Source: Alphaproteobacteria bacterium (GTDB taxonomy: Bacteria; Pseudomonadota; Alphaproteobacteria; Micropepsales; Micropepsaceae). From it: a DNA stretch of 7,620 bases. Shown in pieces: positions 1 through 7,347 of the stretch. Below the pieces are notes generated by a model, which was not told the DNA's origin, did no database searches, and was given only the letters and a program-made list of their open reading frames with translations. The translations under genes and the position numbers were made by a program. The stretch is taken from NCBI GenBank assembly GCA_947373775.1, contig CANBZE010000076.1, positions 1 to 7,620 of the forward strand, written 5' to 3'. Each line of letters starts with the position of its first letter. The first letter of the stretch is position 1.

Positions 1-1
1 G

Positions 2-1351
2 GTGGTGACGACTGGCACCATCAGCACCAAGAAGAACCAGACCTTGGCGCTGTCCAGCCTGTTCAAGGTGAGCGATCCCGACGGCGACACCATCACCAAA
101 TACCAGCTCAAGGATACCAGCGCCGATCCGGCCAGCGGCCACTTTGTAGTGAATGGCGTGGCGCAGGCTCCCGGCACGGTGATCGAGATCACGGCGGCGC
201 AACTGGCCCAGACCAGCTTCGTCACCGGCATTACGAGCGACAATCTCCAGATTCGCGCCTTTGACGGCGTCGCCTGGAGCGCGGCGGACAATGCGCAATG
301 GTCGCCTTTCACGGTTTCGGTGCCCGCCAACCGCGCCCCGGTGATGACCACCAGACCCATCAGCGCCAGGAAGAACCAGGCCTTGGCGCTGTCCAGCCTG
401 TTCACGGTCAGCGATCCCGACGGCGACACCATCACCAAATATCAGCTGCGCGATACCAGCGCCGATCCGGCCAGTGGGCATTTCGTGGTAAATGGCGTGG
501 CGCAGGCCGCCGGTACGGTGATCGAGATCACTGCAGCGCTACTGGCCCAGACCAGCTTCGTCGCCGGTACGGTGGGCGATAATCTGCAGATCCGCGCCTT
601 TGACGGCGCTGCCTGGAGCGCGGCCGACAATGTGCCATGGTCGCCTTTTTCGGTCTCAGTGGCTGCTGCCGTCAACCGGGCGCCGACGGTCATGACCACC
701 GGCATCACCGCCAAAAAGAACCAGACCCTGGCGCTGACCAGCCTGTTCATGGTCAGCGATGCCGATGGCGACACCATGACCAAATACCAACTGAAGGACA
801 CCACCACCAGCGCCGCCAGCGGCCACTTTGTGGTGGGCGGGGTGGCGCAGGCGGCGGGTGGGGTGATCGAGATATCGGCGGGACAGCTGGCCCAGACCAG
901 CTTTGTCACCGGCACGGTCAATGACAATCTGCAGATCCGCGCTTTTGACGGCACCGCCTGGAGTGCGCCGGACTTCGGCACCTGGGCGCCCTTCACGGTG
1001 GGAGTGCCTGCTAACAATGCGCCTGTGGTGGCCGCCCCGGATATCACGGTGCAGGCCGGCAAGACCTTGGCGGCATCAACTCTGTTCGCGGCCAGCGATC
1101 CGGATGGCGATGCCATCACCCAATATCAGCTATGGGACGGCACGGCCGGCGCCAGCAGCGGCCATTTTGTCGTCAACGGTGTGGCGCAGGCGGCCAACAC
1201 GGTGATCAACATTCCGGCCTCCGCCCTGGCCCAGACCAGCTTCGTCACCGGCAGCACGGGCGATGTCCTGCAGGTGCGCGCTTTTGATGGCAAGAGCTGG
1301 AGCGCGGCCGACGGCACGGTCTGGGCGGCGATCCACCTGACGGTGCGTTAG
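2..1351 (+). CDS. C-terminal part of a large secreted or surface protein built of cadherin/Ig-like tandem repeats (5' end outside the window)
   Basis: The reading frame is open from the left edge to a TAG at 1349-1351, giving 449 visible residues; the real start lies outside, so the GTG at position 2 is only an internal valine codon. The visible part is four consecutive repeats. Each carries a hydrophobic strand ending in SLF or TLF, then S-D-P/A-D-G-D (residues 24-29, 137-142, 252-257, 365-370), a K/Q-Y-Q-L strand, a G-H-F-V-V segment, L-A-Q-T-S-F-V, and a closing L-Q-I/V-R-A-F-D-G-x-x-W-S strand. There is no cysteine and no membrane segment. Repeats of this style occur in very large exported proteins of alphaproteobacteria, often with RTX-type calcium-binding C-termini; the acidic D-x-D-G-D motif could bind calcium, which is inference. 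The protein ends right after the last repeat, with no visible RTX, autotransporter or anchoring domain. Role may be adhesion or matrix; not provable here. Its stop overlaps that of the convergent GMC gene. Confidence 0.8.
   Translation: MVTTGTISTKKNQTLALSSLFKVSDPDGDTITKYQLKDTSADPASGHFVVNGVAQAPGTVIEITAAQLAQTSFVTGITSDNLQIRAFDGVAWSAADNAQWSPFTVSVPANRAPVMTTRPISARKNQALALSSLFTVSDPDGDTITKYQLRDTSADPASGHFVVNGVAQAAGTVIEITAALLAQTSFVAGTVGDNLQIRAFDGAAWSAADNVPWSPFSVSVAAAVNRAPTVMTTGITAKKNQTLALTSLFMVSDADGDTMTKYQLKDTTTSAASGHFVVGGVAQAAGGVIEISAGQLAQTSFVTGTVNDNLQIRAFDGTAWSAPDFGTWAPFTVGVPANNAPVVAAPDITVQAGKTLAASTLFAASDPDGDAITQYQLWDGTAGASSGHFVVNGVAQAANTVINIPASALAQTSFVTGSTGDVLQVRAFDGKSWSAADGTVWAAIHLTVR
5..1348 (+). 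repeat. Four in-frame tandem repeats of about 339-348 bases
   Basis: Units are approximately 5-343, 344-691, 692-1030 and 1031-1348. The period measured on the S-D-x-D-G-D codons (71, 410, 755, 1094) is 339, 345 and 339 bases. Units 1 and 2 are close to identical at DNA level: 71-102 and 410-441 match over 32 bases, and 113-135 and 452-474 over 23 bases, with most other differences single or silent. Unit 3 is moderately divergent (P to A in the acidic motif), and unit 4 the most divergent. Unit 2 ends with a slightly longer linker (A-A-A-V-N before R-A-P), which explains the 345-base step. Confidence 0.9.
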
Positions 1352-3108
1352 TTCAGCGGACCTGGCGCCTTGAGATAACGATTGCGGATGGCTTCGGCGG
1401 CCCAGAAGGCCAGTGCCCCAACCGTGCCGGTGGGGTTCATCGCCGCATTCTGCGGGAAGGCGGATGCGCCCACCACGAACAGGTTGGAGACATCCCAGCT
1501 CTGCATGTACTTGTTCAGCGCGCTGGTCTTGGGGTCCGCGCCCATCACCGCGCCGCCGGTATTGTGGGTGGTCTGGTAGGGCACCGCGCTCCAGCCGCTG
1601 CGCACCTTGCCCACATTGAGAATCTTGGGATTGAGCGAGCGGGCGATCTTCTCGCATTGTTTGCTGACATAATTCTGCATGCGCAAATCATTGTCCGGGA
1701 AATCGAAGGTGATGCGCAGCAGTGGACGGCCATGGCTGTCGGTATAGGTCGGGTCCAGGTCCAGGTAATTCTCGCGGACGGCATAGCTGGAGCCGGAACC
1801 GCCGATGCCCATCACCCGGCCATAGGTTTTGGCGGTGGCGTCCTTCCATTTGGCGCCCCAACGCGGCGTGCCGGGCGGGGTGGGACGGGAATTGATCGGC
1901 CGGCCGTTGCTTTCGCCCGAACCGATGGTGGCCCCGCCCACGAAATCCAGATTGGAATGGTCGAAGGCGTCACCATTGAAATCATGCGCCTGCATGGAAA
2001 GCGCGCCGGCGCCGACGAAGGGATTGAAACGCTTGTCGTCAAAGATCATCGAGGCGCCGCCGCCGCCGGTCTGGTAGCAGTAATTGCGCCCCACCACGCC
2101 TTCGCCGGTCTTGGGATCATACGGCTTGCCGATGTTCGACAGGAACATCATGCGCACATTCATCAGGCCATAGCCGCACAGGATGATGATGTCGCCGGGC
2201 TGTTCGAACTCCACGCCGGCCTTGTCGACATAGGTGATGCTTTTGGCAGTCTTGCCGTCGGGACGCAGGTTGATCTTCAGGACCTCGCATTCGGTGCGAA
2301 CCTCGAAGTTCGGCTTCTTCATCAGCACCGGCAGGATGGTGGTCTGAGGGCTGGCCTTGGAATAGTTGCCGCAGCCGAAGCGTTCGCAGAACCCGCAATA
2401 GGTGCATTCGCCCATCGCGATGCCCAGCGGGTTGATATAGGCGCGCGACAGGTTGGCCGACGGGGCGGGGAAGGGATGCAGGCCCATGTTGCGCGCCGCC
2501 TCGCCGAACAGGGTCGAGGAATAGGGCATCTTCAGCGGCGGGTTGGGATACTCGCGGCTGCGCGTGCCTTCAAACGGATTGCCGCCCGGCTGGACCTGGC
2601 CGTTTACGACGCCGGCCTTGCCCGACACGCCGCACAAATATTCAAAACGGTCGTAGCAATGCTCGACCTCGTCATAGGTGACGCCCCAGTCCTGCAATTG
2701 CAGGCCCGCGATTTTCTTGGCGCCATAGCGCTTGGTCAGGTGGCTCTTGGCCTCAAAGTCGGATGGATAATAGCGCCAGGAAAATCCGTTCCAGTGCACG
2801 CCGGCGCCGCCCACGCCAGATCCCGGCAAAAAGGAGCCATAGTCGCGCATCGGCAACGCGGTCTGGTCGGCGCTGTTGCGCATGGTCATGGCTTCCTGCT
2901 TGGGCTGCAGGAACAGCTCGCGCCGCACGGCATAGCGCAGCTCGTCGGGCATGTAGCCGATGTTGAAATCGGTGGCGGTATCGCGCCAGGGGCCGCGCTC
3001 GATCGCGACGACATTCAGCCCGGCTTCGGTCAGTTCCTGGGCGAGGATGGACCCGGTCCAGCCCAGGCCCATGATGACCACGTCTTTCTTGGGAAGACTT
3101 TTTGCCAT
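1348..3108 (-). CDS. GMC-family FAD-dependent oxidoreductase, gluconate 2-dehydrogenase / glucoside dehydrogenase large-subunit type
   Basis: 586 residues, a usual length for large subunits of membrane-associated gluconate, fructose, glucose or glucoside 3-dehydrogenases. These oxidise a sugar or sugar acid with FAD and pass electrons to a cytochrome or quinone. The N-terminus holds the Rossmann G-x-G-x-x-G at residues 14-19 followed by an acidic strand end (I-E-R-G, 36-39). A second glycine-rich FAD loop with H-W-N-G lies at 96-108. The C-terminal GMC domain has H515 in T-H-N-T-G-G and N558 in M-N-P-T-G-T, the expected catalytic His/Asn pair. Cysteines at 235, 238, 241 and 246 form C-x2-C-x2-C-x4-C, at the place where related dehydrogenases carry an Fe-S cluster; cluster binding here is inference. 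There is no signal peptide; in known complexes a small Tat-bearing subunit exports the large one, and none is encoded in the window. The ATG is preceded by G-G-G-G-A about 7 bases upstream. It lies 97 bases after the glycosidase gene and is probably in the same transcript. Exact substrate unknown. Confidence 0.88.
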   Translation of the reverse strand: MAKSLPKKDVVIMGLGWTGSILAQELTEAGLNVVAIERGPWRDTATDFNIGYMPDELRYAVRRELFLQPKQEAMTMRNSADQTALPMRDYGSFLPGSGVGGAGVHWNGFSWRYYPSDFEAKSHLTKRYGAKKIAGLQLQDWGVTYDEVEHCYDRFEYLCGVSGKAGVVNGQVQPGGNPFEGTRSREYPNPPLKMPYSSTLFGEAARNMGLHPFPAPSANLSRAYINPLGIAMGECTYCGFCERFGCGNYSKASPQTTILPVLMKKPNFEVRTECEVLKINLRPDGKTAKSITYVDKAGVEFEQPGDIIILCGYGLMNVRMMFLSNIGKPYDPKTGEGVVGRNYCYQTGGGGASMIFDDKRFNPFVGAGALSMQAHDFNGDAFDHSNLDFVGGATIGSGESNGRPINSRPTPPGTPRWGAKWKDATAKTYGRVMGIGGSGSSYAVRENYLDLDPTYTDSHGRPLLRITFDFPDNDLRMQNYVSKQCEKIARSLNPKILNVGKVRSGWSAVPYQTTHNTGGAVMGADPKTSALNKYMQSWDVSNLFVVGASAFPQNAAMNPTGTVGALAFWAAEAIRNRYLKAPGPLN

Positions 3109-3205
3109 TTTTATCCCCGAACCCGCCGCAGTGTGCCCCGCGATTCCGGATCAAGGCCAGTGCAATAGCGCGCTTATCCCGCGAAAAAATTGCTGCGCCG
3201 CGTCA

Positions 3206-5407
3206 TCAGGCGATCAGGGTGGCGCCACTTTCCGCGTCATAAAGACTGGTGGAGCGCGGCGGCAGCGACAGTGCTACCCGCTTGCCATTCTTGAGCGCCA
3301 GTTCGCGCGGACCGCCGGCCAGGCTGTGGATGCAGACCACGCCGCCGCCGGCATGAACCACCTCGCCCGGTGGCAGGTAGATATGCGCACCTGCTTCCCG
3401 GAAGACATGCCCCAGCAATTCGTCGTCATTGGGCGGCAGGCTGCAGAACCAGGATGTGTGTGTCGCCTGGGTCTTGCGCGCGAGCATGACGGCATCGGAG
3501 CCATCCAGGGCACCAAGCGGGGTTGCCGCGCGATCATCCACGGTAAAAAAGGGCTTGAAGGCCCTGGACACGCCCAGGGCGCGGATCTGTCCGGCAAAAC
3601 GCAACGTTCCTTCCGGCGGCCCGGCCAGTTCGCGGCGCGTGATGGTCATGCCGGTCACGTCACTGATCCAGACATCGTTGTTGCGCACCCCATCCGTGAT
3701 GCCCGGCGCCATGGTCCAGAACAGGTGGCGTCCATTGATTGCGACCTTGCGCCGGATGAAATCCTTTTGCGCTGGTGTCAGCAGGAAGGTGTTGGCGAAG
3801 AGCACGACCTTGTAACGATCCCATTCGGCGCGCTCCAGGTCGCCCAAGTGGAAGATGTCGATGGCGGCGCCGCCGCGATAGGCATGCGGCGCCAAGCGGT
3901 CCACCAGCTGCGGCGAGATTACCGGATCCTGGTCGGGATAGGCGGCGGTGTAATAGAAAGAGTCGGTGTCGTAGACCAGCGCCACATCGGCCTGCGGCAC
4001 ATACGGCTTCTCATAATAAGGCGCCAGCACGGCGCGCATGCCCGCGATCTCGCGCATCAGCACGGGATCGTCCCACCAGCCCTTGGCGTCGCGGCCGGGC
4101 CCGAAGTCGTAATACCAAAAGCCATGACCTTGGGTATGGGTCTGGATCACATTGCGCCGCAGGATGGCGACGCTGTCGGCCAGAAGCGCCGGCGCATCGT
4201 TGCCGGTCTTGCGATAGCTGGCCGGCTCCTGGTCCATTTCGTCCAGCAGCAGCTTGCCGTGCAGGCGCAGTGATTCCGCCAGGCCGCGCGCCTGGCCCGA
4301 GCCGCCGATGCCGCGGAACTGGGTGGCATAGGCTTGCGGCGCGCTGAGATAGTCCACGTAAGGGCTGTTCAACACGCGTTGCAGCGCCAGGTGCCCGCCG
4401 GTCTGGGGCCGGCCGAACAGGATGAAGAAATAGCCATAGAAGACACCGGTGACCAACGGCCTGTTCCAGCTTTCCTTGGCGATGCGGCAGAAATGAATGA
4501 TGGAATCGGCCACCGTGCGGTGCTGGCATTCGAAGTAATCGCTGACCTGGCGTTCCTTTTGCGGATCGCGGAACAGCCCGTCGGACGTCGCCCGGCGCTG
4601 CGCCGTGCCGGGAACCGCAGCGGCGGATAGCGAGGCCGATGGATTATCCCATGCGGCACGCAGGTGATCGTCCGTCCCGTATTTTTCCGTCAGCCATTCG
4701 CGAAAATACCGCGTCATGCACGGGCCGGAATCGGGATCGTGCTCGATGAAGCCCCAATAATGCCATTCGTGATAGACGCCGGCGGCGGGATGGATGGCAT
4801 AGACCGCTGCGCCTTCCGGTGTGGCGCACAGGCGCTGGCAGAACTCCTTCACGCGGGCGCCGGATTCGGCACGCCATTTCAGCGACGCCATGCTGGCGCG
4901 GGGCGTGCGGTCCAGGTCGTGTTCCAAAAGCCGGTGCAGGCCGCGCTCGGGAATATCGGCCACCGGGCCATCGGCATACTGGGTGATTTCTTCAGGGTTC
5001 GCTGCGTTCCACCAGGCGGGCGCGTTGACATGCAGGCGGATGGAAATTGCGGCATCCGGATTCACATCCAGCACACCGCGGATCTGGCGCCGCACCAGGT
5101 CCATCTCCAGCGGCGCATCACCCTTCCAGATATATTCCAGCCAGATATCGACCTGCACCAGTCCGATGCCGGCCCTGGTGAAATTCTCGATATTCTCGCG
5201 GGGCACTTCTTCCCAGGTCCAGCGCCCGGCCGGCGTGTCGGTCAGGGCATAGATCATGGGCTGCACGGGCTTGCCGTCGATGAACAGCGTGGCGCGGCCA
5301 TTGTGCATGGCGACTTTGGCGGCGATGCCCGGTGTGGCGGCGTGCACCACGGGCACGCCCATCAAGGGAAGAAGGCTGCCTGCCTGCAGCAGGGTGCGCC
5401 GGCGCAT
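3206..5407 (-). CDS. Tat-exported glycoside hydrolase, GH42-like (beta-galactosidase superfamily, clan GH-A)
   Basis: 733 residues, near the length of GH42 beta-galactosidases. The N-terminus has three consecutive arginines (residues 2-4) then T-L-L-Q, a hydrophobic stretch and V-H-A before A24, a plausible twin-arginine signal cut after residue 23. A TIM-barrel-like region follows: an early barrel strand with V-D-I-W at 86-89, and N-A-P-A-W-W at 128-133. The segment F-R-E-W-L-T-E-K-Y-G-T at 235-245, followed by A-A-W, closely resembles the conserved stretch after the GH42 acid/base. The best acid/base candidate is E214 (Y-H-E-W) and the best nucleophile E390 (L-D-E-M-D). Residues about 470-590 look like the GH42 middle (trimerisation) domain, and the tail like a small beta domain. 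It lacks the usual Asn-Glu pair of clan A, so it may be a divergent or unnamed family. Two TGA codons in a row end it (3206-3208, 3203-3205). Its ATG overlaps the amidase stop by one base, with only a weak upstream SD, suggesting reinitiation. Substrate unknown. Confidence 0.72.
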   Translation of the reverse strand: MRRRTLLQAGSLLPLMGVPVVHAATPGIAAKVAMHNGRATLFIDGKPVQPMIYALTDTPAGRWTWEEVPRENIENFTRAGIGLVQVDIWLEYIWKGDAPLEMDLVRRQIRGVLDVNPDAAISIRLHVNAPAWWNAANPEEITQYADGPVADIPERGLHRLLEHDLDRTPRASMASLKWRAESGARVKEFCQRLCATPEGAAVYAIHPAAGVYHEWHYWGFIEHDPDSGPCMTRYFREWLTEKYGTDDHLRAAWDNPSASLSAAAVPGTAQRRATSDGLFRDPQKERQVSDYFECQHRTVADSIIHFCRIAKESWNRPLVTGVFYGYFFILFGRPQTGGHLALQRVLNSPYVDYLSAPQAYATQFRGIGGSGQARGLAESLRLHGKLLLDEMDQEPASYRKTGNDAPALLADSVAILRRNVIQTHTQGHGFWYYDFGPGRDAKGWWDDPVLMREIAGMRAVLAPYYEKPYVPQADVALVYDTDSFYYTAAYPDQDPVISPQLVDRLAPHAYRGGAAIDIFHLGDLERAEWDRYKVVLFANTFLLTPAQKDFIRRKVAINGRHLFWTMAPGITDGVRNNDVWISDVTGMTITRRELAGPPEGTLRFAGQIRALGVSRAFKPFFTVDDRAATPLGALDGSDAVMLARKTQATHTSWFCSLPPNDDELLGHVFREAGAHIYLPPGEVVHAGGGVVCIHSLAGGPRELALKNGKRVALSLPPRSTSLYDAESGATLIA

Positions 5408-5409
5408 CA
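5405..5409 (-). other. TGATG stop/start overlap between amidase gene and glycosidase gene
   Basis: The amidase TGA (5409-5407) and the glycosidase ATG (5407-5405) share one base. No strong ribosome binding site is present in the 25 bases before the ATG (only a G-C-G-G-G stretch), which fits coupled translation of the two exported enzymes. Confidence 0.8.
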
Positions 5410-6924
5410 GGCCCGCAGCAGCGGCGGCAAGTGGCGTGCGGTCAGCTGCGACGCCATCTCATAGGCATGCGCCAGCTTCAGACAGTCCATCTCATGATGG
5501 ATGGGGGCGATGACCTGCAGGCCCATCGGCAGGCCTTGCGGCCCAAAGCCGGCGGGCACCGCCAGGGCCGGGCAGCCCGACATGGTGATCAGGCAGATCG
5601 CCTTCATCCACTCGTGATAGGTCTGCATCGTCTGGCCGGCGACCTGGTGCGGCCAGGTTTCGGTGATGTCGAAGGGGAAAGTCTGTGCGGTGGGCATCAG
5701 CAGGTAGTCGTATTTGGCGAACAGCCGCTGCACCGCATTGGACCAGGAGGTGCGTACCGCCGAGGCGTTCAGAATGTCGAACGCCGACAGCTTGGCGCCT
5801 TGTTCCACTTCCCATATCGCTTCAGGCTTGAGCAGGGCGCGCTTGGCCGGGTCGTTGTAGAAAATACGGAAGCCGCCGCCGCTTTGCCATTGGCGAATCT
5901 TGATGAAGGCTTGCCACACCGGCTCGAAGGGATGCTCGGGCACTGCCTCTTCCACCACGCAGCCCAGCGATTCAAATGTCTTGATCGCGGTGCGGCAGGT
6001 GTCGAGCACACCCGCTTCATACGGGGCAAAGCTTTTCAGGTCGCCCAGCCAGGCGATGCGCTTGCCTTTGACGCTGCTTTCCAGCGGCGCCAGGAAGCGT
6101 TGGCCGCTTCCGGTATCCGATAGCGGCGCGCGCTGGTCGTAACCGGCCTGCACCGACAGCAGCATGGCAAGGTCATTGACCGTGCGCGCCATGGGACCTG
6201 CCACGCTCTGTGACGGCAGCCAGACATCATCGCCCGCCGCAGGCACCACGCCAAAGCTGGTGCGGAAACCGAAGACATTGTTCCACCCGGCAGGGTTGCG
6301 TAAGGACCCGCCATAATCAGTGCCGTCGGCGACGGGCAGCATCCGCATCGCCAGCGACACGGCCGCGCCGCCGCTGCTGCCGCCGGCCGATTTGCTGAGG
6401 TCGTAAGGGTTGTGCGTCGGGCCATAGACCGGATTGATGGTGTGCGAGCCCAGGCCGAATTCCGGCACGTTGGTCTTGCCGATGAAGATGGCGCCGGCGG
6501 CGCGCATGCGCTCGGCCACCAGCGCGTCCTGGGTGGGCACGAAATCCTTCAGGATGGGCGATCCGGAGGTGGACCTGATCCCCTTCACCGCGATCAAGTC
6601 CTTCACCGCATGGGGAAAGCCGTGCAGCGGCCCCATGATCTGGCCGCGCGCCACTTGTTCGTCACGTTCGCGCGCCTGGGCCAGCAACGCGCCGCGGTCC
6701 TGCAGGGCGACGATGGCATTGACCTTGGAATTGTAGGCGGCGATGTGATCCAGATAGGCGGTCATCACCTCGACGCAGGACAGCTTCTTCCCGGCGATGG
6801 CGGCGCTCAGCGCGCGCCCATCCATGCGCACGATTTCGGGAAGGGCCGCTGATGCCTGTGTCGAAGCCAACATGGTCGCGGCGCCTCCGGTCTTTAATAC
6901 AGTCCGGCGGTTGGGGCCGGTCAC
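5407..6924 (-). CDS. Tat-exported amidase-signature family hydrolase
   Basis: 505 residues from a GTG at 6924. A longer frame from 7029 exists, but its first 35 residues lie antisense-free inside the preceding gene and look non-coding, while the GTG start places N-R-R-T-V-L-K at residues 5-11 as a classic twin-arginine motif, then a hydrophobic stretch and A-S-A before A27 as cleavage site. The amidase-signature Ser-cisSer-Lys triad is intact: K108 in H-A-V-K-D, cis-S183 in G-G-S-S-G-G, and nucleophile S207 in G-T-D-Y-G-G-S; the spacing of 75 and 24 residues equals that of fatty acid amide hydrolase. The family cleaves carboxamide or ester bonds of very varied substrates. The usual T-G-G-S-I-R-x-P is Y-G-G-S-L-R-N-P here, a modest deviation near the active site. 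The C-terminal M-S-G-C-P-A-L-A-V-P segment at 448-457 is also typical. Export and neighbours argue against a GatA role and for a periplasmic catabolic or modifying amidase; the substrate is not known. Confidence 0.87.
   Translation of the reverse strand: MTGPNRRTVLKTGGAATMLASTQASAALPEIVRMDGRALSAAIAGKKLSCVEVMTAYLDHIAAYNSKVNAIVALQDRGALLAQARERDEQVARGQIMGPLHGFPHAVKDLIAVKGIRSTSGSPILKDFVPTQDALVAERMRAAGAIFIGKTNVPEFGLGSHTINPVYGPTHNPYDLSKSAGGSSGGAAVSLAMRMLPVADGTDYGGSLRNPAGWNNVFGFRTSFGVVPAAGDDVWLPSQSVAGPMARTVNDLAMLLSVQAGYDQRAPLSDTGSGQRFLAPLESSVKGKRIAWLGDLKSFAPYEAGVLDTCRTAIKTFESLGCVVEEAVPEHPFEPVWQAFIKIRQWQSGGGFRIFYNDPAKRALLKPEAIWEVEQGAKLSAFDILNASAVRTSWSNAVQRLFAKYDYLLMPTAQTFPFDITETWPHQVAGQTMQTYHEWMKAICLITMSGCPALAVPAGFGPQGLPMGLQVIAPIHHEMDCLKLAHAYEMASQLTARHLPPLLRA
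6921..6924 (-). other. GTGA stop/start overlap between SnoaL-like gene and amidase gene
   Basis: On the minus strand the amidase GTG (6924-6922) and the upstream TGA (6923-6921) share two bases. The only Shine-Dalgarno-like bases just before it are a weak A-A-G-A-A, so translation of the amidase probably depends on ribosomes finishing the upstream gene. This site decides the amidase start. Confidence 0.75.
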
Positions 6925-7337
6925 TTCTTGGCGTTGATCGTCACGGTCTGGAACACGACTTTGCCGCCGCGGGTCACGAACACGTCGTAGCCGGAGACTT
7001 CCTTGGGCGTGCCCTTGAACTGCACCCACTGCATGACCGAGGTGTCGGCGCCGGCATTCTGGTATTTCGTCTGCATGGTCTTGTTGCCGGGCAGGCTGTC
7101 CTTGGACGTCAGGGTGGCGAACAGCTTGCGGATCTCGGAGCCCACGAACACGCCGTCGGGCGAGAAAGCACCGGCCGGCGTCACGATCACCACGTCAGGC
7201 GAATAGTCCGACAGCACCGCTTCCAGGTTGCCCAACTTCATGTTGGCGACATGGTGATCCAGCACCTTGGTGTCGGCGCCGGCCCAGGCCATGCCCGTCA
7301 TGGCCACAAGCATTGCGGCGGATAGGAATTTCAGCAT
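6921..7337 (-). CDS. Small Sec-exported SnoaL-like / NTF2-fold protein (DUF4440-type)
   Basis: 138 residues from the ATG at 7337. An in-frame ATG four codons earlier (7349) has no good ribosome binding site, whereas 7337 sits behind G-G-G-G-G-A. Residues 1-19 form a short basic start, a hydrophobic core and A-W-A before G20, a clear signal peptide. The mature part of about 119 residues has the cone-shaped NTF2-like pattern: helix with D-H-H and L-G-N-L-E-A-V-L (27-42), D-Y-S-P-D-V-V-I-V-T-P (44-54), a G-S-E-I-R-K-L-F helix (66-73), then strands ending in G-G-K-V-V-F-Q-T-V-T-I. Such proteins can be isomerases, hydrolases or non-catalytic binding subunits; no catalytic set can be assigned. It is the first gene of the minus-strand block, and its TGA overlaps the GTG of the amidase, so the two are likely made together in the envelope. 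Function unknown. Confidence 0.75.
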   Translation of the reverse strand: MLKFLSAAMLVAMTGMAWAGADTKVLDHHVANMKLGNLEAVLSDYSPDVVIVTPAGAFSPDGVFVGSEIRKLFATLTSKDSLPGNKTMQTKYQNAGADTSVMQWVQFKGTPKEVSGYDVFVTRGGKVVFQTVTINAKK

Positions 7338-7340
7338 AGC

Positions 7341-7347
7341 GTCCCCC
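7341..7347 (-). promoter_or_regulatory. Ribosome binding site of the SnoaL-like gene
   Basis: Minus strand reads GGGGGAC ending 3 bases before the ATG at 7337. It includes the G of the alternative ATG at 7349, so it can serve only the shorter start; this decides the start call. Confidence 0.55.

Noticed and set aside
5..1348. CRISPR or satellite explanation for the tandem repeats
   Set aside because: Units are about 340 bases, in frame, and diverge as protein domains do; there are no short repeats with unique spacers.
1564..3168. 534-residue open frame on the + strand opposite the GMC gene
   Set aside because: It is antisense to a protein with full GMC motifs. Its composition (rich in A, G, H, R) is what the reverse frame of a high-GC gene yields, and no domain is recognisable.
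3109..3205. Promoter or terminator between the glycosidase and GMC genes
   Set aside because: A TTTTTT-16-TATTGC arrangement (minus strand, 3189-3162) can be read, but the -35 fits poorly. The T run (3189-3184) has no stable hairpin before it, so neither call is supported.
2960..4273. 437-residue open frame on the + strand across the GMC/glycosidase junction
   Set aside because: It spans two real minus-strand genes and their gap, has no recognisable motif, and is a product of codon bias.
4664..6123. Long + strand frames (4664-5464 and 5332-6123) opposite glycosidase and amidase
   Set aside because: They overlap each other and lie antisense to genes with intact catalytic motifs; shadow frames.
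6925..7029. Extended N-terminus of the amidase starting at 7029
   Set aside because: The added 35 residues overlap the SnoaL-like gene, are arginine-rich without family resemblance, and would bury the twin-arginine signal.
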